NCBI RefSeq assembly: GCF_047496725.1
Contig: NC_132970.1
Coordinates: 14,111,501-14,175,500, forward strand
Length of the DNA stretch: 64,000 bases
Reading direction: 5' to 3'
DNA from: Anoplolepis gracilipes
Taxonomy: Eukaryota; Arthropoda; Insecta; Hymenoptera; Formicidae
Shown: positions 26,306 to 37,692 of the stretch, piece after piece
Layout: every line of letters starts with the position of its first letter
Position numbering within the stretch: position 1 is the stretch's first letter
Translations under genes and position numbers: made by a program
The notes under the pieces: generated by a model
Seen by the model: only the letters and a program-made list of their open reading frames with translations
Told to the model about the DNA's origin: nothing
Database searches by the model: none

Positions 26306-28765
26306 ATGACGCTAATGCAATTATTTTTAATTTCTTTCTTGGCTATTTCTTATGGTGAGTAACAGACAAATTGATTTCTAACATGTAGTTAGTTAAATTA
26401 GTAAATTTATCTCATTTATATAAATATCACGTATACTAATTATTATGAACACAGGTAAATTAATCACATTAAATCCCAAGATTGTGGGAGGAAGAAATGC
26501 TAAGCCAGGTGAAATCGCATACCAGGTAAATTACTAGCAATTATAAAAATCAAACCGGAAATCATTATTTAAATATCGTAATATTAATCTTATTTTAAAA
26601 GTATCGAAATAAATATGCGCATCATCGATTAGTATCGAATTGATTGACTCTTGAATCAACTTTCTTCAGTCAACAGTGAGCTGGAGAGAAAACTGAATCA
26701 ACCAGAAGTAAAGATAGATACATGCTGCAATAACACACGAGAAATTTCTGTGTCTCGAATTCTGAAGTACAAAATGTATTATTTCAGGTTTCTCTTCAGA
26801 CTATCAAAACGGGACATCACTTCTGTGGCGGAGTTGTACTCAATCAAAAGTACGTGTTGACCGCCGCTCATTGTGTGTTTGGGTAAGTATAAGACTGAAA
26901 GTTCAAGGAAAACTTCAAGAGTATAAATTTTTCCACAAAGATATATAATCTATGTGATATTCTTTCCAGTAAAAACGTCAAACTTATCTCGGCTACCGTG
27001 GGAACGATAGATTTACGAAAACCGCATGCAGTGTATTTAATCGAATCCTCTTATGTACACGAAGAGTACAATCGCAACAACTCATGGATCAATGATATCG
27101 CTTTACTTAAGGTAATGTTAGTTAAATTAATATCAATATTGACAATAAATTGTTTTCATATAAATTGAATGAATTAATTAAATTGAGTTTAGAAAATTCA
27201 GATTAAATCAAGCGTTTATAAAAAATAACATTTTTAGCTTATATCTCCAATTGAATTTTCCACTTTGGTATCCCCTGTCGAATTACCGAAACAAAATCAA
27301 ACTGTGAAGACTGATTCAACTGCAATTGTGTCAGGATACGGTAGATTAAGGGTAAGTCTTTCTTCTCTTAAATTGAATTATCAAACATGTCTGATTAAAG
27401 CAGTGACAAGATTTTATCAAAGGTTAGACAGTATTTCACTGATTTTCAGTAGAAAGAATCACACTTTGCTCCTCCGTCCTATATGCTTCAATTATAATAA
27501 TTAAAATTTCACTGAAAAATCAACCGTTATCACTAATTCTTCTCAGTGAGATTTTTGCTAAGTTTAGAATTAAAATTAATGCTATTAGTAATAATATATT
27601 GATTAATTTAAGAGTACGAATAATTTAAGCAATTAGATATTTTTCAATTTTCAATTTACCCTTAAAAATTTACGAAAAGTTGTCATCTCAAACGGACTTT
27701 AAAACGTTACCTACATATATACTCAATTTGCACTTACAGTATAATGGAAACAGAACTAACGAATTAAACGTCGCTAGCATTAAAATAGCTGATCAAGCCT
27801 ACTGCAGAGATATGTACGCGAAACATTCGAAAAATATTTTCAACACGCACATCTGCGCAAACGAACCAACTGTGGAACGTGGTTCGTGCAAGGTAAACCA
27901 TTTACAAAGCGTTGCAGTAACATCGTTGTCATTAGTACTGACCGCACGTGCAATTTAACGCTGTCTGCCTAGATACAGTCGTTAACTACTTAACTCGCAC
28001 CTCGTTCTTCTCACACGCAAAGCTTCAACTCGCCATCCTATCTAATGACTTTTAAGCACTACATCTCAATATACTTCGTGTACTTTAAGTTGAATAACGT
28101 GTTCTAAATGTTTCGCGATAACGAAAATCAGATATATCATTATCGCGGTAGTGTATTGTGGCCTCATCGCGATTGTAATCTTCTGTTTATCAGTATTATA
28201 TTTATCAATTAATTTATTTTTCGATAATATAAATTCGACACAAGAAATATCTGATGATTATCATATATCGATTGACATACGTCATTGATTATTTCGTATC
28301 ATTAATGAAGTACATTCAGTTCTCCTCGTCACGTTTTGTAATTTAATTTAATTGGCAGCAAAACCACACGGCAGCTGGGCCGAATAAAGCAAAAGTGCGT
28401 TATTATTCATTATCAGTGTAATTAAGTTAATAAATAAAGAACAAAAATAATGTACAATTTAATAACAATAATAATGTACAAGTTAATTTTATATTAACAA
28501 AGAAACATATTGAAATAATCTAAAAAAAATCTAAAAATAATATCGCTTGCACATAATTTTTTAAATTAGACTCTTGTAATATTTAGATAACCAAATTAGA
28601 GCAATGCATTTTTCATTTTAGGGTGATTCTGGCGGTCCTCTCACCGTTGATGGAAAACTCATCGGTCTCGTCTCGTGGTCACATCATTGCTCTGATATGG
28701 TATTTCCTTCCGTTTATACACGAGTCCCATCGTACGTCAATTGGATCAGAGAATACGCCGTGTGA
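26306..28765 (+). CDS. Secreted chymotrypsin-like serine protease, copy 1 (seven exons)
   Basis: Exons are 26306-26354, 26455-26525, 26788-26882, 26970-27111, 27238-27351, 27740-27892 and 28622-28765. All have GT-AG junctions in consistent phase and give 255 residues. A hydrophobic signal peptide (MTLMQLFLISFLAISYG) is followed by a very short propeptide and an activation site, PK|IVGG. The catalytic residues are visible: His in TAAHC, Asp in NDIALL and Ser in GDSGGP. Six cysteines fit the three disulphides usual for insect chymotrypsins. At the base of the S1 pocket, chymotrypsin position 189 is Gly (RGSCK) and position 226 is Ser (FPSVYTRV). Position 216 is Ser rather than Gly (SWSHHC). It is the first of three tandem paralogues. 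By family it is a secreted digestive or haemolymph endopeptidase activated by a trypsin-like enzyme. The exact specificity cannot be assigned. AATAAA lies at about 29117. Confidence 0.93.
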
Positions 28766-29755
28766 GTTAAAATAATTAATACGCAAGATATAAAAATCAA
28801 CTTTGGCATTTATCGACAGACGTGCCTCGCAATTGCGTAATGATATTTTAAAATATAAGTGTATAATTCTTCTTAAAATATATTATACAATATTTCCCTA
28901 AAGTTTCCTTAAAACCATATTTTATTACCACAGTTGTTAAAAATTAATATCATTAAAACTCGTGTGACTTTATTTATATACGCATATTGATTTTTATTCT
29001 CCCAATTTAAAATTCACAAACAATGCAACAAGATTTGAATCAATCGTTCAAATAAATTGTAAATACGTATTATACACTTATTGCACATCCTGCTGTCACT
29101 GCGGTCGATATCCTAACAATAAAACGAATGAATATAAAGAAAAGTGGGTCAGTCAAAGCAAACCCATTGAATTATTCTGATAGCAGACGTCAAATGCACG
29201 AAATTGTTTCGGAGAAATTAACAAACACTTCTCTCAAAAACGAACGAAATAACCATTTTACATCGGATTTTCTCCCGCATTTCTGTACGACGTTAATTTC
29301 TGCATCTCACACACAGGCGTAAAGGCTTTGCAAACAGAGAACTGACGCGTTTGTTGAAATGCTACACTTCGTGTGTAACGTCTCTTTTCGTTTTACGAGT
29401 AATATAAATAATCATCAACATACTGAAAGAAGATGTTAATTTTCGCTCACGAATAAGAAAATTGCGTTCATCAACAAGTAACAATTGTGCTTAGAAAGAA
29501 AAAAATAAAAGTTTGACTAACACGTTTATATCGCTGAAATATTCGGAGAGGCATCGGATATAAATCAAACAGGAGAGCACTTTACGGTTACAAACATGTT
29601 GCGTCTATGCTCTTTGTTTTGACGATACTGTAAAGGCCATATTGAAAACACACAGCATCCGATTCGTGTTATTCGGTGTCACGGATTCGTACTTATATAT
29701 GCAGAAAAATTGGAGTGCGCAATCATCGATGTAAGTAAAATTATTATAAAAAGCA

Positions 29756-29756
<1 letters not shown>

Positions 29757-29788
<32 letters not shown>
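29757..29788. repeat. (GA)n microsatellite
   Basis: GA units with one AAA interruption in non-coding DNA. Confidence 0.92.
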
Positions 29789-29789
<1 letters not shown>

Positions 29790-30512
29790 TATACATTGGT
29801 GTGATTATCTTAAATTTCATAAGAGAGATTTCCTAATTTCTCGTATTTTCTTCGATAAACTTTACGTGGCAACTCGCGTTTTCGCTTACTGCTCCCTAGG
29901 ATACTATATATAACCGTTAAAAATTACATTGCAAGAAGTTTCCACGGGCTTGTTTGCTTGGACTTAAATCAATTTTAATTCCCCTAAGTGCATTTTACAA
30001 AACTATATAAATGTTGCATGTGTCAATTTATAATAATTGTTCTACTTATGAGAAAGTTGGCTCTATCGCACAACTCTACTTTCTCTTACTTAATTACATA
30101 TTCTAGAAGATATAATTCTTATTTTAACATATTTTTTACAAAACAATACAATTTTTTTTGTTAAAAAGTTGCTTAAATATTGACTTTAATATCAAATCTG
30201 AATAGAACAAAATAATGTATATCAGAATATTTTAACTATGTCTTCTGTATTCACATATAATCGTACTTTATAATCAGAAAGTATGTAGGAATCTTTCTTG
30301 TCAACAAAAAATAGCGCATGTTTAACTATCACTTGTTGGACATTCGTATATTTTTAACTTTTTAATTTATTTCTACCGATCGATCTAGATAGATAGTTTG
30401 AGAGGAGTCTGATTAGTTCCACACTGATGTAAATTAACGAATTGAATGTACGATTGCACACATGGATCAGACCATTTCACGACCTGTATGATCGATGAAA
30501 AGCTCCGGATGT

Positions 30513-30592
30513 GGGGTCGTCGGACGCAGGTGAGTCCTGGAACAGCGGTTCTCAATATCTCTTCTTGGTCGGCAGGATCGATCGACCTTTTG
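30513..30592. other. Non-coding segment similar to 42201-42280
   Basis: GGGGTC, then CGCAGGTGA, TCCT and about 60 bases later GATCGATC occur in the same order and nearly the same spacing in both segments. Each lies upstream of a protease gene. It may be a shared control region carried along by duplication, or a decayed repeat. The match is by eye and moderate. Confidence 0.35.
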
Positions 30593-31249
30593 CCTCCTAC
30601 TACACTCCAAGGTATCACGATTACAGAATCTCCAGGTCAAGTCAAGAATCGTGAAACTGTCGAGCGTTTCACGCAAGCGGTTCTTGTAGCTTCCGTTATT
30701 TATAGCGATAAATTGAAAATCATATTTCTAGAAACACCCATCTACGTAATATCTTGCATTTTAAAATTCAAAAGATCGCAACACATACTCTTACACAAAA
30801 AATCTTTTCACTTATAGCAGCGTAATTATCTGCGTATTCAATAGTTTGATTTTAACCAGCGTAAGCCAGACTGCATTCCATTAGGCAGGGAGAATCGATC
30901 GATCCCTACCTTTGGAATCCGGGCATTTCGTTCTCACTGCTATCTGTCAAGATTTCGTGATAAAGAAGGATAGCATTTGCAGAACAGCCGAGCTCAGCGA
31001 CAACATTGCGAAGCTGTTCAGTGTGGAGTGAAGTATAACAATTTCTGAGAACTTGGTAAATTTTCGTCTTCTTAAAGCTCCAATATTCGGCTCTTTATAA
31101 AACTTACTTCAACGTCTCGAAAGTTTCTCTCTTCGATAATCTTTCGACATGAAGAGTGATTACCATACATTAAAGTCTACTTATATCTTTTTTTTTTTAT
31201 CAAATAATAAATAAAATATTTATCTTCCTCTTTTACAAAAGATAAAATG

Positions 31250-31256
<7 letters not shown>

Positions 31257-31304
<48 letters not shown>
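31257..31304. repeat. (TA)n microsatellite
   Basis: About 22 uninterrupted TA units flanked by CACA and ACAC. Confidence 0.95.
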
Positions 31305-31309
<5 letters not shown>

Positions 31310-33230
31310 TTACATAAACGTTTATGTTTTCAGATATCAACAAGTGCAGTTTGCATTATACGATATATGCCGTAATAACGCACAAGAAATTTCTGTATCT
31401 CAATTATCATGTTACGTCAGTACACCAAAATTTTCGACAGCCTACTCGATTGATTCGTTTTAGACAGAAAAAAAATTTCGTAGATATGTATTTTCATTTA
31501 TATCATATAGAGCGTATTGTACACGCGTGCGTACGTGCACTTGTATGTGTCGTAATATAGGACTTGTGCGAAACGAGTTTTCCAATAAATGTCGTTTCTC
31601 TCACGGAAAATTCGAAAATTGAATGTCAAACATTAGTTTCGTACAGGCAGTGTGTTAATAAAAAATTTATTAATAAAAAATGACACGTATTTGTAATTGT
31701 ACGTATTAGTATTATTCATATCCATCATGGAATGTGCATATTTCCACACAATTTAAAGATGACGTAAGTAAACTGAGATGTAAAAGATCCAAATTAGCAC
31801 TGCATTATTCAAAACTCATCGTTTAAAGGCAGCGTGTTTAAACTGGTAAAAAAAAAATATCTCTACACAGCATTATCAACACAAGGCTTTCGAAGTATCT
31901 GGAGCCATGCCAACATCGCCTTGAATGCAGTTTTGCATCTGTCCTGGTATATCGATCGAAAGGTCACTCAACCAGATGCCTTCATAATGCGTTATGACAC
32001 CACCGGAGATACGCTACATTGACTGACGGCTATTTTATCCTAATTAGATAAAAACAACGCACGACTTTTGTTCATCTTAACGCGGAAATGAAGCCATTGC
32101 AAGAGCCATTTTAAAAGCGCTATTTTTCAATGCTCAAAATTTTATTGACGTTTTGAAATAAAAATTTCACGTTCGGGCAAATCACTGTCCATTAGCTATT
32201 ATTGTTAAATAGTGAGATAACTTTTATATCACAGAAAAAATGCTTATAGCTGCGTGTAAAATTAATTTATAAAGAATGAAATCAGAGCATCCGCTAATCT
32301 CGACGTTATATATCTATAATATCTATATTGATATTATTTCTCTTTATGCGCACAATACACAATTCCAATGAATAGTTCTCTTACCGTTTGACATTACCGA
32401 AGACTACAAAAGTATTTTATGTTTATATATAAAGGTTATAAAAAAAGAAAAAATATATATATATTTTTTTTCTTTTTCCTTATCTTTACTTCTTATAATA
32501 TTATATAAATTATTTTTTATTTCCGTACTGAATACAAAAAAATAAATATTGTAAAAATGTGCTTGTTGATCTTTGTGATGCAATTTGATAAAGCAATCAT
32601 GATAATTAGTAATGATATTTTTCTGTAATTTAAAAGGATCTTAACAATAAGATAAAAATATTAATCAAGATATAGGGATCAATCACAAAGTGTTCAGAGT
32701 TTATACAATAAAGACAATATCTGACAGATATAAATATAATTTACAGTAATTTACATATTATACAGAAATCTTACAAAAAATTATTATACCATTTAATATC
32801 TTCATATTACAAATTAAATTCTAAAGTCACAAAATCTATATTTAAAATGCATTTTATTTTTTTTATATATGTAATTACAAAATGTTTTCAAAATATAAAG
32901 AAAATGTTTCCTTGTTAATTGAAATATAATTTGTTTATTTATAACACATGCAAACAAATCAACAAATTTATTCTATTTCAATTTTTCATTTTTTAGTTTT
33001 TAATTCTTTCCAAGATTAGAATGTATGTTTATCTATTACCTGCAACAAAAGATACTGTATCGGGAAACTCCTTTCATATTTGATAACACGTGCTGATCTC
33101 TTAATTGTGAATATATTGATAAGCAAAAAGCCAACATAGAAGAAATTGTGTGTAATTCATCGATAATTAAATTATTTATCTAATCTATAATGTTCAAGTA
33201 TGATTGTTAATCAATGCAGCGTTCCAATTG

Positions 33231-33250
33231 TTATCAGCTAGACGTATAAA
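33231..33250 (+). promoter_or_regulatory. Putative core promoter of protease copy 2: TTATCA plus TATAAA
   Basis: TATAAA at 33245-33250 lies 48 bases before the start codon. TTATCA, a GATA-type site on the other strand, sits just upstream at 33231. The TATA spacing matches that of protease copy 3 (43382 to its ATG at 43439). The assignment is by position and motif. Confidence 0.5.
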
Positions 33251-33292
33251 GTTCATTATTAAAATTCAATTACGTGATTATTGTCATTCAAG

Positions 33293-36200
33293 ATGTTCAC
33301 GGCTTTATTTCTCTTTGTTAGCGTAACATCCATCTCTCAATGTAAGTAAAATATACAACGCTAGAAATATATAATATCTACATAGTAAATTTTACATATA
33401 TTATAAAATAAAATATATACATGAATTATCTAGTTTTTGATAAAAGTATTTATTTTATAATTTGATAATTTCAATTTTTAAAAAAGCAGAAAGATTTATG
33501 ATTAAACTAAATTATAAATAAAATTAATAATATTAAATTAAGCACAATTTAAATTAAAGTAAAAAAAATTCCTTATATCACAATATAGTTAATAACAAAA
33601 AATCAGAAATATGTATGTATTATTAAATAAAATTAATAGAAATAAAAAACAATAAATGCTAAATAAATAATAATGTTATCTAGATAGTTATAGATTTTTA
33701 ATAAATAAATTATCGTGTTACCTAGATAGTTATAGATTTTTAATGAATTTTACGCAAGCGTTTTATTATAGCGACATGTATATATTTTCAATTATATTAA
33801 AATATACAAAATAAATCGAATTTCTATAGTAAAATCTTTAGCTCAAATAGTTTTAATATTGCATCAACAGCTGCCGTACTGCAGTACGACTCACGAATTA
33901 TAAATGGAGAAGATGTAGCACCAGGTGAAATACCGTATCAGGTAAGATAATTCTAGTAACTCATGAAACAACATTATTTTGTTATCTAAATAAAATTTCT
34001 TTCTTATATTACAGATCTAGTTTCAGCGCTTCAAGTACTGATATAGACTTTATTAACATTTCATATACAGGATGCTTCTTAAGTATGTTGTCATACACAA
34101 GGAGATGATTCTGTGGTTTATTTTAAGTAAAAAAAGTTCATATAAACATGTATCATAAGCAGTTTAGTTTCCGAAATACAGGAATTTTTCAGGAAAATGT
34201 AAATGTCACATAGATCACTTTAGGATATTTCATTGAAACTTATTGTTAGTGTAAGCTTATAACACATCAGGGTTAATATTTCAAAAATAAAATAACCAGA
34301 AAATTAAACGTTAGAAACGAAACAATTATCGAAAAATCAAAGGATATATTATGAAGGTGGTCATTTTCAACAATTCATCTAATTGTTTCAATAAAATATC
34401 CTAAAGTCTGTAAAAAACTTCAACACCCTGTATTTAGGAAACTAAACTGTTTACGATACATATTTATATAAATTTTTTTACTTGAAACTAACCAAAGAAT
34501 CGTCCCCTTAATTGTAAGTACGGCAACGTACTTAAAGACCACTTTGTATGTTTGATTATTTAAATGCACGAAAATTGAAAATTCTGTTAAGATAGATAAA
34601 ATAAAATTAATTTCTTAAATTCATTTCATTTTAGGTCTCCTTGCAGACACAAAATTTCTTCCATTTTTGTGGCGGATCTATTCTTAGTGAATATTACGTT
34701 ATTACTGCTGCTCACTGCGTGGCTGAGTATGTAATTAATTTTAACGTAGATTTTGAAATAGAAATATCACGTATAAAATATCACAGCTTATGTATTTAAA
34801 GTCAACGCTTTAATGATTTTATATTTCAATTAATATATATTACTATTTTTACAGAAAGAGACTTGCGGACATGATAATCGTCGCCGGCACCGTAAGTTTG
34901 ATCCGCTCAGGCGTAAAGCGTGCAATTAAACAGATTATTTCTCATAAAGAATACGATCCTTATAATTCATATATTAATGACATTGCATTGCTCAAGGTAA
35001 ATTAGCCCGTAAATATTATATCAGCTATTTCTTCAAAATTCAATATCATCGTTTCTTATCGTTGATAAGCTTTATTTTCTAGTTACTCGCTCCGCTTAAG
35101 CCATCGCGTGACATTGGATTCGTAACTCTTCCTAAACAAGATGAAATCATTCAGCAAGGTACTGCGGCAAGAGTTTCCGGATTCGGAAGAATATCGGTAA
35201 GTGCAGCATGACTTTTACTGCGGTTTTTAGATATATACATATATATACTGAAATTAATAACGCAGAGTAATTCTAGCGTATTTAATCTCGTTAATTTTGC
35301 CGTCTTACATAAAATACAGGAAAGCAGCTCCGGATCCAATTTCTTACTAAAGGCTACCGTTTACATAACCGATCAAGAATACTGCAAGAATATATACAAT
35401 AAGATTCTAGAGTATATCTATGATACTCATATCTGTGCCAACGATCCAAACATCAGTAGAGGATCTTGCAAAGTAAGTCGTGTAGAAAACAGTTGAGTTA
35501 TCATTTAATATAATTAATCTTTAGTAAATATACGTATATAAAAAAAATTAAATATAATTCAAAAAGATAAGTTACACAATTACGAAAAATAACACTAGGT
35601 TATAGCCACAAATTTTAAACCAGACAAAGTATTTCTTGTAGATTTTTGACTGCTGATAATGCCGCAAATCAAATTACCAGTATGTTAGATTTCCAAAATA
35701 ATTGAAGTTGAATTTATTTTAATTTTCTTTTTGTAAAAAACATCAACGTTATTTTGAAATTCTATTTAATTCATATTTTTATTTTGATACCTTTTTAATG
35801 ATTACTTTTTAATCATGTTATGAAGGCTTTTAAGTAGAGTTACTGAAATAACAACGTCTATAATAATGAAATCATATGTACTTATAATTTATAGTTTGGA
35901 ATTATCTAGGTTTATATATAAATATACATTTAGTGGAATCTCAAGATAAATTACACTGTATATGTCTCTATCGAGACACATACAGTATAATTTATCTTGA
36001 GATTCCACTAAATGTATATTTATATATAGGGTGTCTCGTTTTAATTGCTAACCTTAAATTTCTCAAAACAAATGCATTTTCGAAAAAAAATGTTCTAAAC
36101 AAAAGTTATGTGATCTAAAAAAAAGAAAGACAAAATCAATTTGGGAAAAAATAGGTTTTTCCAAAATCATCTTCATTTTTTAAAATTGTATAATTTTTTA

Positions 36201-37692
36201 CTTAACATATTATAATATTAAGCAAAACTCTATATTTAAAAACCTTTATAACATGGCTAAAAAGTAGAATATCAAAATTTAAAAAAATACATTTTATAGG
36301 GGATGAATAATACATTAATAACTTCTGATCAGAATTTCAAAATAATGTTGACTTTTACAAAAAAAAAAATTAAAATATAACACAAAAGCCACTTTTACAT
36401 AGTAAATCTCAATTATTTCGGAAACCTGACGTACTCGTAAAAATTGGCATCGTTTTCGGTATTCAAAAATCTATAAGGATCACCTTAGCTAGAGTTTCAA
36501 GTAATAAAAAAAAACTAGTGTAGTTAATTAATACGTTTTGCAAAATAAATATATATTGCTTGAGTGCAAAAGTTGGGGCCTGATTTTAATTGATGTCATT
36601 ATTGATGTTATAGCATTGGCCACATTGTTCGTAATGTTTACATATTATATACCGTTTGAAAAGTAGCATTAAAAGTTGCTTTTAAAATGTGAGAAAAATT
36701 ATTGAAAATGAATGACGGAAAAGTTTATTTTCAGGATGTTGAAAAACAGTTGAAAAGCACCGCTGTAAAAAACATAAAAAATTGGATCGCAATATAATTT
36801 AAAGAAAAATCACGTTTTAATATTTTTTGATGAAAAATCGCATGCGTTCGAACCAGAGAACTAAATGACTTTTAATAAAAATCTCATACAAAAGTGTTTA
36901 TTTAATCGACCAAATAATTTCCATTATTTTCTACATATAGATACCACAATCATAGAATGCGCGCGCTTATTTGTTAAAAAATTTCAAAACGTGATTTTTT
37001 AAGGAATACTCCCTTGCGATCCCACCAAACAAATAATACAAATAATATAACATCACCTTCTGAGGGTGCAAACCATTTTTTATAATTTTTATGGATGGTG
37101 TGCGATCTTGATAAACTTCTTTAATGTTTTTTATAGCGATTCCAACTGTTGAGCCTTTTCTAAACTACAAAGCATAATTTGCCGAAAATAAAATTTTCAT
37201 TCATTTTCAATTTCTTTCACAATTTTTTTCATACCTTAAAAGCAATAAAAAATATATCAATTTTATGTTCAAATGACAGATGAGGGTATCACCTTTCAAA
37301 TATATTATGTAGACATTACGAAAACAACAATGTGACCAATGCTGCAACATCAATAACGATATCAATTGAAATCGAGCACAAACTTTTGCACTCCTTCAAA
37401 ACATGATAGGCAAAAAATTAAGAGAAAAATCAACAGTTATGCAAAAGGGTTGTATTACTTTACAAGCGTTAGACGAGACTTTAAAATTTTATGCATGCAC
37501 AAATCGTTAAAAAAAAGCTAAAAATACTTTAATTTCATTCTTTTGCAGGGAGATTCGGGCGGTCCATTGATTGTTAATGAAACACTTGTTGGGCTTGTAT
37601 CATGGGCGAACGGTTGCTCTCTTACTGACTATCCAACTGTGCACACTCGTGTATCTTCGTACATCGATTGGATCAAAAAGAATGCCGTGTAA
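33293..37692 (+). CDS. Secreted chymotrypsin-like serine protease, copy 2 (seven exons)
   Basis: Exons are 33293-33341, 33871-33941, 34635-34726, 34855-34996, 35083-35196, 35320-35472 and 37549-37692, giving 254 residues with consistent GT-AG junctions. The signal peptide is MFTALFLFVSVTSIS. The activation site is DSR|IING. Catalytic His is in TAAHC, Asp in NDIALL and Ser in GDSGGP. Exon 3 is one codon shorter than in the other two copies. S1 pocket: Gly189 (RGSCK), Ala216 (SWANGC) and Thr226 (YPTVHTRV). The residue at 228, almost always Tyr in this family, is His here. Intron 2 contains a mariner-like MITE. Intron 6 (2.1 kb) contains a long hairpin and a foldback element. The role is as for copy 1; divergence at the pocket suggests a different substrate preference, which is inference. 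AATAAA is at about 37799. Confidence 0.93.
34068..34546. mobile_element. Mariner-like MITE in intron 2 of protease copy 2
   Basis: A 479-bp non-coding element with inverted ends of about 100 bp. The left arm runs from CAGGATGCTTCTTAAGTATG to about 34182. It pairs with the right arm from about 34430 to the terminal TTAAAGACCACTTTG. Both ends are flanked by TA, the target-site duplication of the Tc1/mariner superfamily. Further in, a second inverted pair around CTTTAGGATATTTCATTGAA (near 34220) and its complement (near 34390) lengthens the stem. There is no transposase frame, so it would have depended on an enzyme from elsewhere. Confidence 0.8.
35913..36028. repeat. Near-perfect 56-bp hairpin with 4-base loop in intron 6 of protease copy 2
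   Basis: The left arm 35913-35968 and right arm 35973-36028 are reverse complements with two mismatches. The loop is TATC. The arms contain GTGGAATCTCAAGATAAATT and its complement. The structure is far more regular than chance. It may be a palindromic miniature transposon, the end of a larger foldback, or a hairpin RNA source if the intron is transcribed. GGGTGTCTCG directly after it resembles terminal bases of the MITEs in this window, but I found no partner end. Confidence 0.85.
36561..37394. mobile_element. Foldback element, about 830 bp, in intron 6 of protease copy 2
   Basis: GAGTGCAAAAGTT at 36562 and AACTTTTGCACTC at 37381 are inverted ends. The arms continue inward with about 85 percent identity by eye for at least 150 bases, for example TATAGCATTGGCCACATTGT on the left against ACAATGTGACCAATGCTGCA on the right. 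No transposase frame is present. I could not identify a target-site duplication or a superfamily. Confidence 0.75.

Larger units (their letters stand above)
28766..33292. other. Intergenic stretch between protease copies 1 and 2
   Basis: No exon supported. It contains a (GA)n tract at 29757-29788, a (TA)n tract at 31257-31304, and a segment at 30513-30592 that resembles one at 42201-42280 upstream of protease copy 3. The final 150 bases hold the promoter of copy 2. Confidence 0.55.
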
